Source of the DNA: Acidimicrobiales bacterium
GTDB taxonomy: Bacteria; Actinomycetota; Acidimicrobiia; Acidimicrobiales; Acidimicrobilacustridaceae
Assembly: GCA_025455885.1 (NCBI GenBank)
Contig: JALOLR010000007.1
Location: 1 to 64,000, forward strand
DNA: 64,000 bases
Reading direction: 5' to 3'
This document shows positions 26,814 through 35,192 of the stretch, one piece after another (the first letter of the stretch is position 1; each line of letters opens with the position of its first letter). The position numbers and the translations under genes were made by a program. Under the pieces are notes generated by a model that ran no database searches, was not told the origin of the DNA, and saw only the letters and a list, made by a program, of their open reading frames with translations.

Positions 26814-27535
26814 GACCCGGCTCCGACAGTCGCCCAGGAGGTGACGTCGCCCAGGTCAGTGACCGACGCGATATCGGTGTCGTTGAGAGCGACGGGGGAC
26901 GGACCGGTCGCGTCGACCCAGTCAGCAACCTTCCAGTCACCGTGCTCGACCTCGAGAGTGAGAGTCGAGGTGCGCCACACCTGGCGGGCCACGGACCCGC
27001 CCTTGATGCCAACGATCAGAACTGACCACACCCGCACGTCGGCGCGCGTGGTCGAGGTCATGGTCGAGGTGACCGTCAGCGGGTACTCGCTCCACACGAG
27101 CTCGCCGGGAGCGACCGAGCGGCCTTCGGTGCCGACGGTGAGACCGTCGAGCTCCTGGTTCACCGCGGCCACCATCTCGGGCCCGTACGACGAGGTCGCC
27201 ATCGTCAGGACCGCGTCGCGGCGACTCAACGGGCCCGACCGGGCGATCAGCGCCGTCGAGCGCACATAGGCCGCTGCGGCTGCTTCTGCGCCGACCTGGT
27301 CCAAGGACCAGCCAACCGGCACACCATGCTCGACCCGGCCCCCACCGGCCGGAACCGACGGTGCGGTCCCAGCGGCACTGATCGAAGAGTCACCCGACCC
27401 GTCATCGGTCTGGACGCTGGCGAGGTCGGACGATCGGGGATGGTCGGAGGTCCGGCTCAGGCATCCTGCGGCGGCGATCGAAACGAACGCCGCAAGCACC
27501 ACCGCGGCGAGCTTCTTGGCGGACCGGTCCGTCAT
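26810..27535 (-). CDS. T4SS-associated lipoprotein
   Basis: The 241-residue protein has a signal peptide ending in the lipobox AAAGC (cysteine near residue 24). A low-complexity linker follows, then a soluble C-terminal domain with alternating strands (VWSEYPLTVTSTMTSTT, then TLTLEVEHGDWKVADWVD). This resembles VirB8/NTF2-type folds of conjugation lipoproteins. The chosen ATG at 27535 overlaps the pilin stop by 4 bp. Confidence 0.78.
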   Translation of the reverse strand: MTDRSAKKLAAVVLAAFVSIAAAGCLSRTSDHPRSSDLASVQTDDGSGDSSISAAGTAPSVPAGGGRVEHGVPVGWSLDQVGAEAAAAAYVRSTALIARSGPLSRRDAVLTMATSSYGPEMVAAVNQELDGLTVGTEGRSVAPGELVWSEYPLTVTSTMTSTTRADVRVWSVLIVGIKGGSVARQVWRTSTLTLEVEHGDWKVADWVDATGPSPVALNDTDIASVTDLGDVTSWATVGAGS

Positions 27536-27876
27536 GTCGCGTTGTAGACCTGGGTCGCGAACGTGTGCGCCAAGCCCGCCAACGCGGCCGCACCAACCCC
27601 ACCGAGAACCCACTTACGGCCAGCGGAGGCCGCCCCGTAGTTGTTCCCGAAGTGACCGACGCCGACCGCGATGCCCCCGCCGAGGATCCCACCGACCGCA
27701 GCCGCCAGGGCACCCCACTTGAGCCACCCGAGCAGCGAGCCCACCAGCGCCGCACCGGGCATCGAACCATCCGGGGCCGGATCCGGAACCTGGGCGAACG
27801 CCGTCGACGCGGTCACGACCACCGTCACCGTCATCGTCGCGATGGCAACAACCCACCGCTTCACACCGTCTGTCAT
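27532..27876 (-). CDS. Small pilin-like T4SS protein (VirB2-type)
   Basis: The 114-residue protein has a signal peptide (about 1-28, ending AFAQ) and two hydrophobic helices rich in Gly and Ala (LVGSLLGWLKWGALAAAVGG, then GVGAAALAGLAHTFA). This is the size and layout of actinobacterial VirB2-like pilins. GGGAGG lies 4 nt before the ATG. It is the first gene of the leftward conjugation operon, and a 140-nt region separates it from the divergent hydrolase gene. Confidence 0.78.
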   Translation of the reverse strand: MTDGVKRWVVAIATMTVTVVVTASTAFAQVPDPAPDGSMPGAALVGSLLGWLKWGALAAAVGGILGGGIAVGVGHFGNNYGAASAGRKWVLGGVGAAALAGLAHTFATQVYNAT

Positions 27877-28016
27877 GGCGCCTCCCTCGGAACCCAGGCC
27901 CACCCCGCTGGTGTGCGCTGTTGCCCCTACCACCCACCCCGCGGAGGCGCCCGCGTCGCGCCCTGGCGAGGAACTTCTCCGCGACGCTCGCCGTCGATAG
28001 CGGTGGAGAAGGAGGT

Positions 28017-29054
28017 ATGCGCCTTCGCACCTACGCCCTTGGTGGCGCCGTCCTGGCCGGCATGCTCGGTCTCGCGGTCCTACCGGCAGTCCTCGCAACA
28101 AGCCGCTCTGCCAGCGCGTGTGGGGTCGTGGGCGCCCAGGTCGAACCGATCGCCGCCACGATCCGCGAGCTCGAATCTGGCGGCGACTACACCGCACGAG
28201 CTCCGGGCTCGAGCGCGTCGGGGGCCTATCAGTTCCTCGACTCCAGCTGGGCCGGCTACGACGGTTACCCACGTGCTTGGCTCGCCCCGCCCGAGGTGCA
28301 GGACGTCAAGGCTGCCGAGCTGATCGCCACGATTCTCGCCGCCAACGCTGGGGACGTCACCGCGGTGCCCGTCGCCTGGTATCTGGGTCACGTCCCCGCA
28401 CCGGGCTCCCCAGAATGGGACACCGTCCCCGCCCCGGGAGCAGGGAATCGGCTCACGCCCCGCCAGTATCAAATCCGGTGGATGGCGACCTACCAGACCC
28501 TCATCGGACCGGACCCACACGGCGCCACCGCGCCCGACCGATCCACGCCGTCAGAGTGCATTGGCGTGGTCGGCGCAGTCCTGCCCGGCGGGTGGTCGCT
28601 GCCCGGACCCCGGGACCTGCTCGAGCAAACGGCCGATCAGTTCGACAACCCCCATCACGACTACCCCGCCTGGGATTGGGCCATCCCCACCGGCACACCG
28701 ATCTTCGCGATGCGCGCCGGCACCGTTACCGCCCTCTCTACAAACCCCCACAACTGCTACAGCCAAACGGGCTGTGTCGCGTGCGGTCTCGGCGTCACCA
28801 TCAGCGACAGCGACGGCGTCACCTGGACCTACTGCCATGGCAGCGCGCTCAACGTCGGTGTCGGCGATCGGGTCGAGCCCGGTCAGCAGATCCTCACCAG
28901 CGGCAACAGCGGCAACAGCACCGGACCCCACCTCCATCTGGGCATCAGCGCGTCCGGTCGCGCCCGCTGCCCCCAGGCGTTGATCGGCTCACTTGTCCTG
29001 CGAGGCGCAGGAATCGACCTGGCCTCGTTGGCGAGCACCGGGTGCACCTACTGA
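28017..29054 (+). CDS. Conjugation cell-wall hydrolase: transglycosylase-like plus M23 peptidase
   Basis: The 345-residue secreted enzyme has a signal peptide (about 1-33). A transglycosylase-like domain (about 45-150) contains RELESGGDYTARAPGSSASG and GAYQFLDSSW. A C-terminal M23 endopeptidase (about 200-330) has HHDYPAWDWAIP and the GPHLHLGI motif. Such enzymes open peptidoglycan for the transfer channel. GGAGAAGGAGGT precedes the ATG. Its end overlaps the convergent LysM-BTAD gene by 7 bp. Confidence 0.92.
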   Translation: MRLRTYALGGAVLAGMLGLAVLPAVLATSRSASACGVVGAQVEPIAATIRELESGGDYTARAPGSSASGAYQFLDSSWAGYDGYPRAWLAPPEVQDVKAAELIATILAANAGDVTAVPVAWYLGHVPAPGSPEWDTVPAPGAGNRLTPRQYQIRWMATYQTLIGPDPHGATAPDRSTPSECIGVVGAVLPGGWSLPGPRDLLEQTADQFDNPHHDYPAWDWAIPTGTPIFAMRAGTVTALSTNPHNCYSQTGCVACGLGVTISDSDGVTWTYCHGSALNVGVGDRVEPGQQILTSGNSGNSTGPHLHLGISASGRARCPQALIGSLVLRGAGIDLASLASTGCTY

Positions 29055-31891
29055 GCCGCGTCGATGAACGCCATCGACGGAGCCGAATCTCGGGGTGCCC
29101 GGCTGTTGGGTCCGGCGGTCAACTCGGCCAGCAGCTCCAATGTTGCCGGGGAGGGACCGAGGCCGAACGCCTCGAGGTGCGCGTCGAGCTCGTCGAAGGC
29201 TCGTCGCACCCCTGCAGGGTTCCCGGCTGCGTCTTCGACCTTCATCCGCAACCGGTAGAGGGACTCATCGCCCGGGATCGCGCGCAGGCCCTGAACGATC
29301 GCCCATCGGGCGCGGTTGAGGTCGCCTCCGTCCACGGCGAGCTCAGCGGCCATGACCGCCGCGTGCTCGATGAGATGCTCCGCTTCGCTCACGATCTGAT
29401 CGGTGATGGCCCAGTCGTAGCCGGCCGCGTCGAACGGCGGACCCTCGACAAGTTCCAAGGCGTCAACGAGCAGGCGCATCGCCTCGGTAGACGCCGAGAG
29501 CTCTGCGCGGTGAACCAGGGCTCGCAGCAGCCGGAGATCGGTGCCGACATCGCGGTGCAGCGCGATCGAGTTGTCCGGTCTGGTAGCCGAACTCAACACC
29601 GGTTCCCCATCCCACGACCCGAGAGCGGATCGGGATGATCCGATGAGGTTGAACACCGTCTTCTGGGTGACCGGACTCGACCCCCAGATGGCGTCTTGGA
29701 CCTGCTCGTGGGTCACCGGCCGCGCAGAGCACGCCACAAGAGCGATCACGGCGAGCTCGCGGCGACCAACCGCAGGGCCACCGACGAGACGCGGATGACC
29801 GAGCACCTTGACCATCATCCGGAACGCCGGGATCTCCGGGAGTGGCAGCTCCGCGACCTCGCCCATTAGGCCTGAGCCGCTGTCGATCCGGTTGAGAGCG
29901 CCCATCGGGCTGTCATGGAGGTTGGTTACGTCGTGTGGCCCCACAGCGGACGCGGCGGCGTCGGTGTCGAGCCACCACGGGTGCAGCGCCCCGCCGTGTC
30001 CATCGTTGGACGGGCGCCCTTCCTTGGTCTCGTGGGTGCTGGGGGTGAGCAGGGCGGTCAGTGCGGCGCCGGTGTCGGCGCTGAGGCCCGTCGGCGTGAA
30101 GGCGATCCCGAGCGGTTCGAGCCTCGCCGTCCCGTCTTGGACGAGGACGATGCGGTTCTCGATGCTGTTGGCTCGGCCGAGCAGCACCATCGCGGCCGCC
30201 CGGTGGGCAGGCAGGGTGAGCGCGCAGTCAACCAGGTCGGCGACGTCGGATCGGCCGGCTATGACGGTGACCTCTAGGGGCAGCACCGGGGAAGCGAACG
30301 TGCGATAGCCAAACGTCGTGGAGCATCCGACCCGATCCAACAGCCTGTCGGCTTCGGTGACTGCTGCAGCGAGATGATCGAGTGCCTCGTCGATGGGGAG
30401 AGCGGCGATGCCGAGATCATCGTCGAGGCGCAGATCGGAACTCGGGTCGACAGGAATCACCCGTGCCTGAGCGATCTCGTGGCTCGTGGCCAGCTCGAGC
30501 AGCATCGCCCGATGCAGGTCCCTTGTTGCCTCAGGATCGCCGACCAGAGCTACGGCGCCGAGTGCTTCGAGGTTGACCATCAGCTGTCGGCCCTCGCGCC
30601 GTCCGATCGTGACCAGACCAGGCAGTACCGATGGGTACTCGGCGACCGGGACCGGGGCACCAGGGTGATAGGGGAGTTGCCAGGACCATCCTCCGGGTTC
30701 GCCCGTCCACGGGGGCGGGGGATCCTCGGCGGGCTGGTCCCACAGGAGCTCGATCCCGGTGGACTCGCTGAACTCGACCGCGACCGGTACGCCGCAAGGG
30801 CCATGTCCGGCGAGCAGTTCGCCGAGGGCGGCCAGTTCCTGACCGACCCAGCGGACCAGTGGGAGATCGGAGGCAGCGACCAGTTCCCGCTCGAGGTCGG
30901 TCGCGTCGGAGAAGGGGAGGGGCCCTGGACGTCGTTGTCGGCGCTGGCGCCGCAGGGCAGCGAGGAGCCCGGTGGCGAGGACGGTGGCTCCGGCCAACCC
31001 TGCGATGTTGAACGCAAGGCTTGTGGCAGAAGAGCTCTCGCCGGTTGGGTCTGACAGTGGTGCGGGGTCGGTGACCGGGGCGGCGGCGGGTGAGGAGCTA
31101 CTGGTGGTCGGGGCCGGGCCGACAGAGGCCGGCGGGGCGGACGGCGCGTCGCCGGGAGCTGGTGGTTCGAGCGGTGCGACCGGAGCCTGCTCTTCGGGGG
31201 TGGGGAGGTTGGCGTCGTGGGGGAGGGTGAGTTGCCATCCGGTGCAGATGAGGCTCGGGTTCACGATGAGCTGAGGGTTGAGATCTCTGATCTCGTGCCA
31301 GCGGAATGGGTCGCCGAGGTGTCGTTCGGCGATGTCCCACAGCGTGTCGCCGCGCTGTACGACGTATACCGGGTCACCAACGGCGGTGTCTTCAGATCGG
31401 GGGATCGCCGTCGGTGTGATCGCCTCGCCGATGGGTGTGTCCGCCGGGATCGTCTTGGGCGGCGGCTGGTCGTCGAGAGTGAGGCTGGCGCCTGCTGGTG
31501 GGGTCGGGAGCGCTGCGACGGTGACGGGCCGGGTGAGCGCGGCAAGCAGCAGCACCGACGCGACGATCTTCCCTGCGACGGCCGCGAGCGGGCTGATGCG
31601 ATGGTGGCGTCGCGGGATGCCTCGGATGGTGTCGATGAGCCCGAGGACGGTGTAGGCGGTGAGGATGATCCACGTCACCCACGCAACACACACGAATGCG
31701 TTGACGATGACCGTGGGATCCACGAACCGCAGGGGAGTGGAACTGATCTGGCTCCACGAGGGGACCTGTGCGGGAAGCGGCCATCCGAAGCCGGCGGCGA
31801 GGATCACCGGCAGTCCGGCGATGAGCGCAACGCCCCAGATGAGTTGGGCGACAGCAGAGGCCACCGCTCGGGGATGGACGGGGCGGGGCAT
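29048..31891 (-). CDS. LysM and BTAD domain fusion protein
   Basis: The 947-residue protein begins with several membrane helices within residues 10-130. A LysM domain follows (about 170-222, YVVQRGDTLWDIAERHLGD), then a Pro/Ser/Ala-rich linker and a further membrane helix near 290-310. A large soluble middle follows. The C-terminus combines a winged-helix unit and a BTAD helical repeat (about 790-940). BTAD domains normally belong to transcription regulators such as AfsR. LysM binds peptidoglycan. Similar fusions are known next to actinobacterial Tad loci, but the combined role is unclear. The ATG at 31891 starts 2 nt after the preceding gene's stop. Confidence 0.85.
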   Translation of the reverse strand: MPRPVHPRAVASAVAQLIWGVALIAGLPVILAAGFGWPLPAQVPSWSQISSTPLRFVDPTVIVNAFVCVAWVTWIILTAYTVLGLIDTIRGIPRRHHRISPLAAVAGKIVASVLLLAALTRPVTVAALPTPPAGASLTLDDQPPPKTIPADTPIGEAITPTAIPRSEDTAVGDPVYVVQRGDTLWDIAERHLGDPFRWHEIRDLNPQLIVNPSLICTGWQLTLPHDANLPTPEEQAPVAPLEPPAPGDAPSAPPASVGPAPTTSSSSPAAAPVTDPAPLSDPTGESSSATSLAFNIAGLAGATVLATGLLAALRRQRRQRRPGPLPFSDATDLERELVAASDLPLVRWVGQELAALGELLAGHGPCGVPVAVEFSESTGIELLWDQPAEDPPPPWTGEPGGWSWQLPYHPGAPVPVAEYPSVLPGLVTIGRREGRQLMVNLEALGAVALVGDPEATRDLHRAMLLELATSHEIAQARVIPVDPSSDLRLDDDLGIAALPIDEALDHLAAAVTEADRLLDRVGCSTTFGYRTFASPVLPLEVTVIAGRSDVADLVDCALTLPAHRAAAMVLLGRANSIENRIVLVQDGTARLEPLGIAFTPTGLSADTGAALTALLTPSTHETKEGRPSNDGHGGALHPWWLDTDAAASAVGPHDVTNLHDSPMGALNRIDSGSGLMGEVAELPLPEIPAFRMMVKVLGHPRLVGGPAVGRRELAVIALVACSARPVTHEQVQDAIWGSSPVTQKTVFNLIGSSRSALGSWDGEPVLSSATRPDNSIALHRDVGTDLRLLRALVHRAELSASTEAMRLLVDALELVEGPPFDAAGYDWAITDQIVSEAEHLIEHAAVMAAELAVDGGDLNRARWAIVQGLRAIPGDESLYRLRMKVEDAAGNPAGVRRAFDELDAHLEAFGLGPSPATLELLAELTAGPNSRAPRDSAPSMAFIDAAQ

Positions 31892-31893
31892 GG

Positions 31894-32325
31894 TCAGCTC
31901 CTGGCGAGGTCGTGGTGGGGTTGGGCGGTGGCGGTCCCGGTGATGGTTCTGTCGCTGACGCCGAGACTGTGAAGGAACGCCAGTGTCTGGTGTTGGGTGA
32001 CGGTCACGTTCACCGACGACGTGGTCGCGGTGGCGGTCCCGGTCAAGCCGTTCGCCGCGAGGAACGCTTCGGCGCGCCCCACCGCAGCGGTGGGGTCGAG
32101 CTGAACGGTGCCGGTCGCCATCAGCGTGTTGGTGTCGATGGCCTGGGCGCCGGCGCGGGCGGCCTCCTCCGCGTTGTTGATCGCCTGTCGCTTGGCGGCG
32201 ATGAGGCCGCCACCGTCGTACACGAGCCCGGCAACGGCGAGGACGATCACGGTCCCGAACACCATCCACACCGTCGCCGAGCCTCGCTCCCGCCAGCGGC
32301 TTCGAACCAGGGGCCGAGGGATCAT
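31894..32325 (-). CDS. TadG-like pilus assembly protein
   Basis: The 143-residue protein has a basic N-terminus, one hydrophobic helix (about 17-38, SATVWMVFGTVIVLAVAGL) and an extracytoplasmic domain. The RG/SATV boundary resembles prepilin processing sites, but the usual Glu at +5 is replaced by Trp. It is probably a minor structural or anchoring protein of the Tad pilus rather than a cleaved pilin. Its start overlaps the upstream TadE stop by 4 bp. Confidence 0.78.
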   Translation of the reverse strand: MIPRPLVRSRWRERGSATVWMVFGTVIVLAVAGLVYDGGGLIAAKRQAINNAEEAARAGAQAIDTNTLMATGTVQLDPTAAVGRAEAFLAANGLTGTATATTSSVNVTVTQHQTLAFLHSLGVSDRTITGTATAQPHHDLARS

Positions 32326-32741
32326 CGGGTCGCCCGGTAAGTGTCGAGAACGGAGCTCGCGGCGGCGGTGACACGACGACTGCCCGGTAGTGCGAGCAGA
32401 CCGAGGTCGCGGAGGCTCACCTCGCAGGCAACGTGTGCGGTGACCTGCCCTCCGGGTGCGAACCGGTCGGTGTCGAGCTCGATGCTCGTGGACGCGCAGC
32501 GGAGCCCGGACTGTGTGATCGTCGACGTGGCGCTGTCGAGCGCTGCTAGCCGGGCCGAGGTGGGGTCGCGTTGCTGGCTGGCGGCACGGGAGGCGTCGCG
32601 GGCGGCCCCATCGAGGATCTGGCGGGTAGTGGTGGTTCGCCCTACGAACGCCACGAGACACAGCAACGCGATGGCGATGGGGACGACAAGCACCATCTCG
32701 GTGGTCACCGACCCCCGATCTCGTTGGACGGGTCGGCTCAT
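32322..32741 (-). CDS. TadE-like pseudopilin (first copy)
   Basis: The 139-residue protein has an N-terminal prepilin-like signal, RG followed by SVTTE with Glu at +5, and a hydrophobic helix (MVLVVPIAIALLCLVAFVG). A periplasmic domain with cysteines follows. TadE family members are pseudopilins of the Tad pilus. It overlaps both neighbouring genes by 4 bp. Confidence 0.82.
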   Translation of the reverse strand: MSRPVQRDRGSVTTEMVLVVPIAIALLCLVAFVGRTTTTRQILDGAARDASRAASQQRDPTSARLAALDSATSTITQSGLRCASTSIELDTDRFAPGGQVTAHVACEVSLRDLGLLALPGSRRVTAAASSVLDTYRATR

Positions 32742-33142
32742 GGGGTGAATTCCTCGATCGGGGAGCGGCTGGTGGCGGACACGTCAAGCACGAGCCCTGG
32801 GATCACTACGGGGGAATGACCAGTGACCGTCGCAGTGACGATCCCTCCGCCACGGGTGACGGCCACGGTGGGGCTCGTGACCGACCGGGTGCCGAGCCCG
32901 GTGAGGATCTGCTCGGCTCGCGCGTAGCCATCAGAGTCGGCCGCGTCATAGGCGCGAGCGGAGCGGGCGGCTTCTTGTGCTGCTGCGGTCACGATCTGCC
33001 GGGCATGGAACCACAGCGCAAGGTGCACCGAGACAAGCACCAGCACCAACAGCATCGGCATCGCGATGGCCACCTCGGTGGCGGCCGCTCCTCGGTCGCC
33101 GTTGCACCGATCGCCCGGGAGGTGGTCGCAATCGCGGCTCAT
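32738..33142 (-). CDS. TadE-like pseudopilin (second copy)
   Basis: The 134-residue protein has the prepilin-like junction RG followed by AAATE (Glu at +5) and a hydrophobic helix (VAIAMPMLLVLVLVSVHLAL). A small domain rich in Val and Thr follows. It is the sister of the next gene in the operon. Both resemble TadE proteins that help Flp pilus assembly. Confidence 0.82.
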   Translation of the reverse strand: MSRDCDHLPGDRCNGDRGAAATEVAIAMPMLLVLVLVSVHLALWFHARQIVTAAAQEAARSARAYDAADSDGYARAEQILTGLGTRSVTSPTVAVTRGGGIVTATVTGHSPVVIPGLVLDVSATSRSPIEEFTP

Positions 33143-33150
33143 GGTGTGGT

Positions 33151-33363
33151 TCAGCTGGTGGGGATGGAGTTGGCCTTGGCGGTCACCTTGGCGACGATGA
33201 TGGCCACCACCGCGAGAGCGAGGGCGGCGAGCCCGGCGATCACGATCACCGCCTCGGTCGTCATTGCCCCTCTCTCCCCGGACCCCCGCGGCGAGCGTGG
33301 CGCGTGGAGCCGGCGGGTGAGGCGGTCGACGTGGCAGAGCAGGTACTGGATCTCGAACGACAT
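33151..33363 (-). CDS. Flp-type pilin
   Basis: The 70-residue protein has a leader of about 34 residues ending GERG. It is followed by AMTTE (Glu at +5) and a hydrophobic helix (AVIVIAGLAALALAVVAIIV) up to the C-terminus. This is the layout of Flp major pilins, which a prepilin peptidase cleaves after Gly. I saw no such peptidase gene in the window. I chose the ATG at 33363 with GAAAGGA upstream. Confidence 0.75.
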   Translation of the reverse strand: MSFEIQYLLCHVDRLTRRLHAPRSPRGSGERGAMTTEAVIVIAGLAALALAVVAIIVAKVTAKANSIPTS

Positions 33364-33420
33364 TGACGTGTCCTTTCGGGTGGTGCAGCCCACGATGGGG
33401 CTGCGGGTATCGGTGGGCGC

Positions 33421-34317
33421 TCAGAGGCCGCCGAGCACGGTGGTCACGGCGGGAAAGCCGATGAGCAGCACGAACCCGAACAGCAACATGGCGGTTGGGA
33501 TGGCCATGCGTTCGGTCGCGGCGTGGGCTCGGGACTCGGCTTCGGCGAGTTCGGCGGCTCGGAGTCCGTCGGCTTTCACGGCGATGGTGTGGCGGACTTT
33601 GGCGCCCTCGGTGCCGGCGAGGGCGACGCTGGCGGCGAGCTCGACGACAGCCGGGACCTGAAGCTCGTCACCGAGGCGTCCCAGGCCCGTCCAGATCGTG
33701 GTGCCGTCGATCTGGGCGACATCAATGGTGCGGCGCAGCGTGTGGAACACCCACGAGTCCCCGATCCGGGCTGCTTCGGTCAGCGCGGCCTCGGTTCCCA
33801 TGCCCCCGGCGAGACTGATCGCCACCAGATCGAGGTACGCGCCAAACGCGAGTGTGAACTCCCGGCGCCGTTCGAGGGCGCGACGTCGCAGCCCAAGATC
33901 GGGAGCAACGAACCCTGCGATCGCGCCTCCGACGGCGGCGACGGCGAGCACCGGCCCCGGTACGGCGATCCCTCCCAACCCGCAGAGCGCGGCCGCCGCC
34001 GCTGCGAACAGCGGCGGCATGACTGCGCAGAGAACCTTCGAGGTGGCGTGAAGATTGAGGTCCACCTGTGCCATCCGGGCATCCGCGCTCCGACGGTCGT
34101 CGCGCAGACCCCATGCAGCGAACGTGGAACGCGCTCGACGCCCGAGGCGCTGCTTCCAGCCGGTGGCCTCGAGCCGGTCCGCTACGACGGCGGGCTGGTC
34201 GATCCGCTCGAGAAGGGACCCCAACGGTGGAGCGACTCCAACGACCGAGCGCCACGCCACTGTCGCGAACAGTCCGACCGCTCCACCCAGAGCCACTGTG
34301 AGCCACAGCCCGTTCAT
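33421..34317 (-). CDS. tadC: TadC-like type II/IV secretion F family protein
   Basis: The 298-residue protein has an N-terminal helix, a middle pair of helices (about 105-150) and C-terminal helices (about 265-295). A T2SSF domain contains LVAISLAGGMGTEAAL. It pairs with the next gene as the two inner-membrane platform proteins of the Tad pilus. The ATG at 34317 overlaps the upstream stop by 4 bp. Confidence 0.85.
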   Translation of the reverse strand: MNGLWLTVALGGAVGLFATVAWRSVVGVAPPLGSLLERIDQPAVVADRLEATGWKQRLGRRARSTFAAWGLRDDRRSADARMAQVDLNLHATSKVLCAVMPPLFAAAAAALCGLGGIAVPGPVLAVAAVGGAIAGFVAPDLGLRRRALERRREFTLAFGAYLDLVAISLAGGMGTEAALTEAARIGDSWVFHTLRRTIDVAQIDGTTIWTGLGRLGDELQVPAVVELAASVALAGTEGAKVRHTIAVKADGLRAAELAEAESRAHAATERMAIPTAMLLFGFVLLIGFPAVTTVLGGL

Positions 34318-35192
34318 CGGACCGTCTCCCCGGTACGGGCCCCGGTGGTGAGGAACCGGCCGTGGATGGGCTCGCGAGAGGTGTGGGCGAGCCACCAGTA
34401 GGCCCCGACGAAGAACGCGGCGACGGCCCCCAGGACGACCTGGCCGACGAACCCCTGGTACGCGTCGACGTAGGCCGGGTTGAACACGACGATCCCAACC
34501 GAGAACGCCACAGTGATCGAGGTGACGAGCTTCACCGAGCTGCGGGTTCGGGCCCGCCCGGTTTCGACCCGTAGCCGCATCCGCACGGTGTCACGGCTGC
34601 TCGACGCCAGCCGACCCAGCAGATCAGCCAGCTGACGCGGCGAACCCTCGGCCGCCAGGATCAGCGCGGCGACGACCAGGTCACCCGCCGGATCATTCAC
34701 GAGGTCGGCAAAGCGACGCAGAGCGGTTCGTGGTGAGGTCCCGGCCTTCAGTGACGCGGCCAGTCCGTCGACCTCGTCACGGATCGCGGCTGGTGCGAAG
34801 GTGGCGGTGGCGATGACCGCCTGCTCCAGACCTGCGGCGGCGGCTACGACGTCGCGCAGCTGCTCGGTCCAGGTCGCGATCGCTTCGAGCCGGGCCTGTG
34901 CGACCCCGCGTCGGGCCCGGGCGTCGATTGCTGAGGGTGCCCAGAGGCCCCCTGCGGCGGCGAGCGCCACGCCGACGGGCCAGCCAGTCACGATCGCAGC
35001 GGCACTACCGGCGACAAGCGCCAACCCGAACCGCAGCCCGACACGATCCACGCGTCCGCCCCGACCGGCGGCCCCAGACCGATGCCGGCCGACGTGGGCC
35101 GCAACTTCGGGGCCGGCACCGCGGATGGCTCGTAGGAACGCGAACGCTCCGAGACCGAAGATCGCGCCGCACAGCGCGGCTAACCACACCAT
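34314..35192 (-). CDS. tadB: TadB-like type II/IV secretion F family protein
   Basis: The 292-residue protein has two N-terminal helices, a T2SSF domain (LRDVVAAAAGLEQAVIATA, then LILAAEGSPRQLADLLGRL) and two C-terminal helices. It is an inner-membrane platform protein. Its ATG overlaps the tadA stop by one base (TGATG), indicating re-initiation coupling. Confidence 0.85.
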   Translation of the reverse strand: MVWLAALCGAIFGLGAFAFLRAIRGAGPEVAAHVGRHRSGAAGRGGRVDRVGLRFGLALVAGSAAAIVTGWPVGVALAAAGGLWAPSAIDARARRGVAQARLEAIATWTEQLRDVVAAAAGLEQAVIATATFAPAAIRDEVDGLAASLKAGTSPRTALRRFADLVNDPAGDLVVAALILAAEGSPRQLADLLGRLASSSRDTVRMRLRVETGRARTRSSVKLVTSITVAFSVGIVVFNPAYVDAYQGFVGQVVLGAVAAFFVGAYWWLAHTSREPIHGRFLTTGARTGETVR

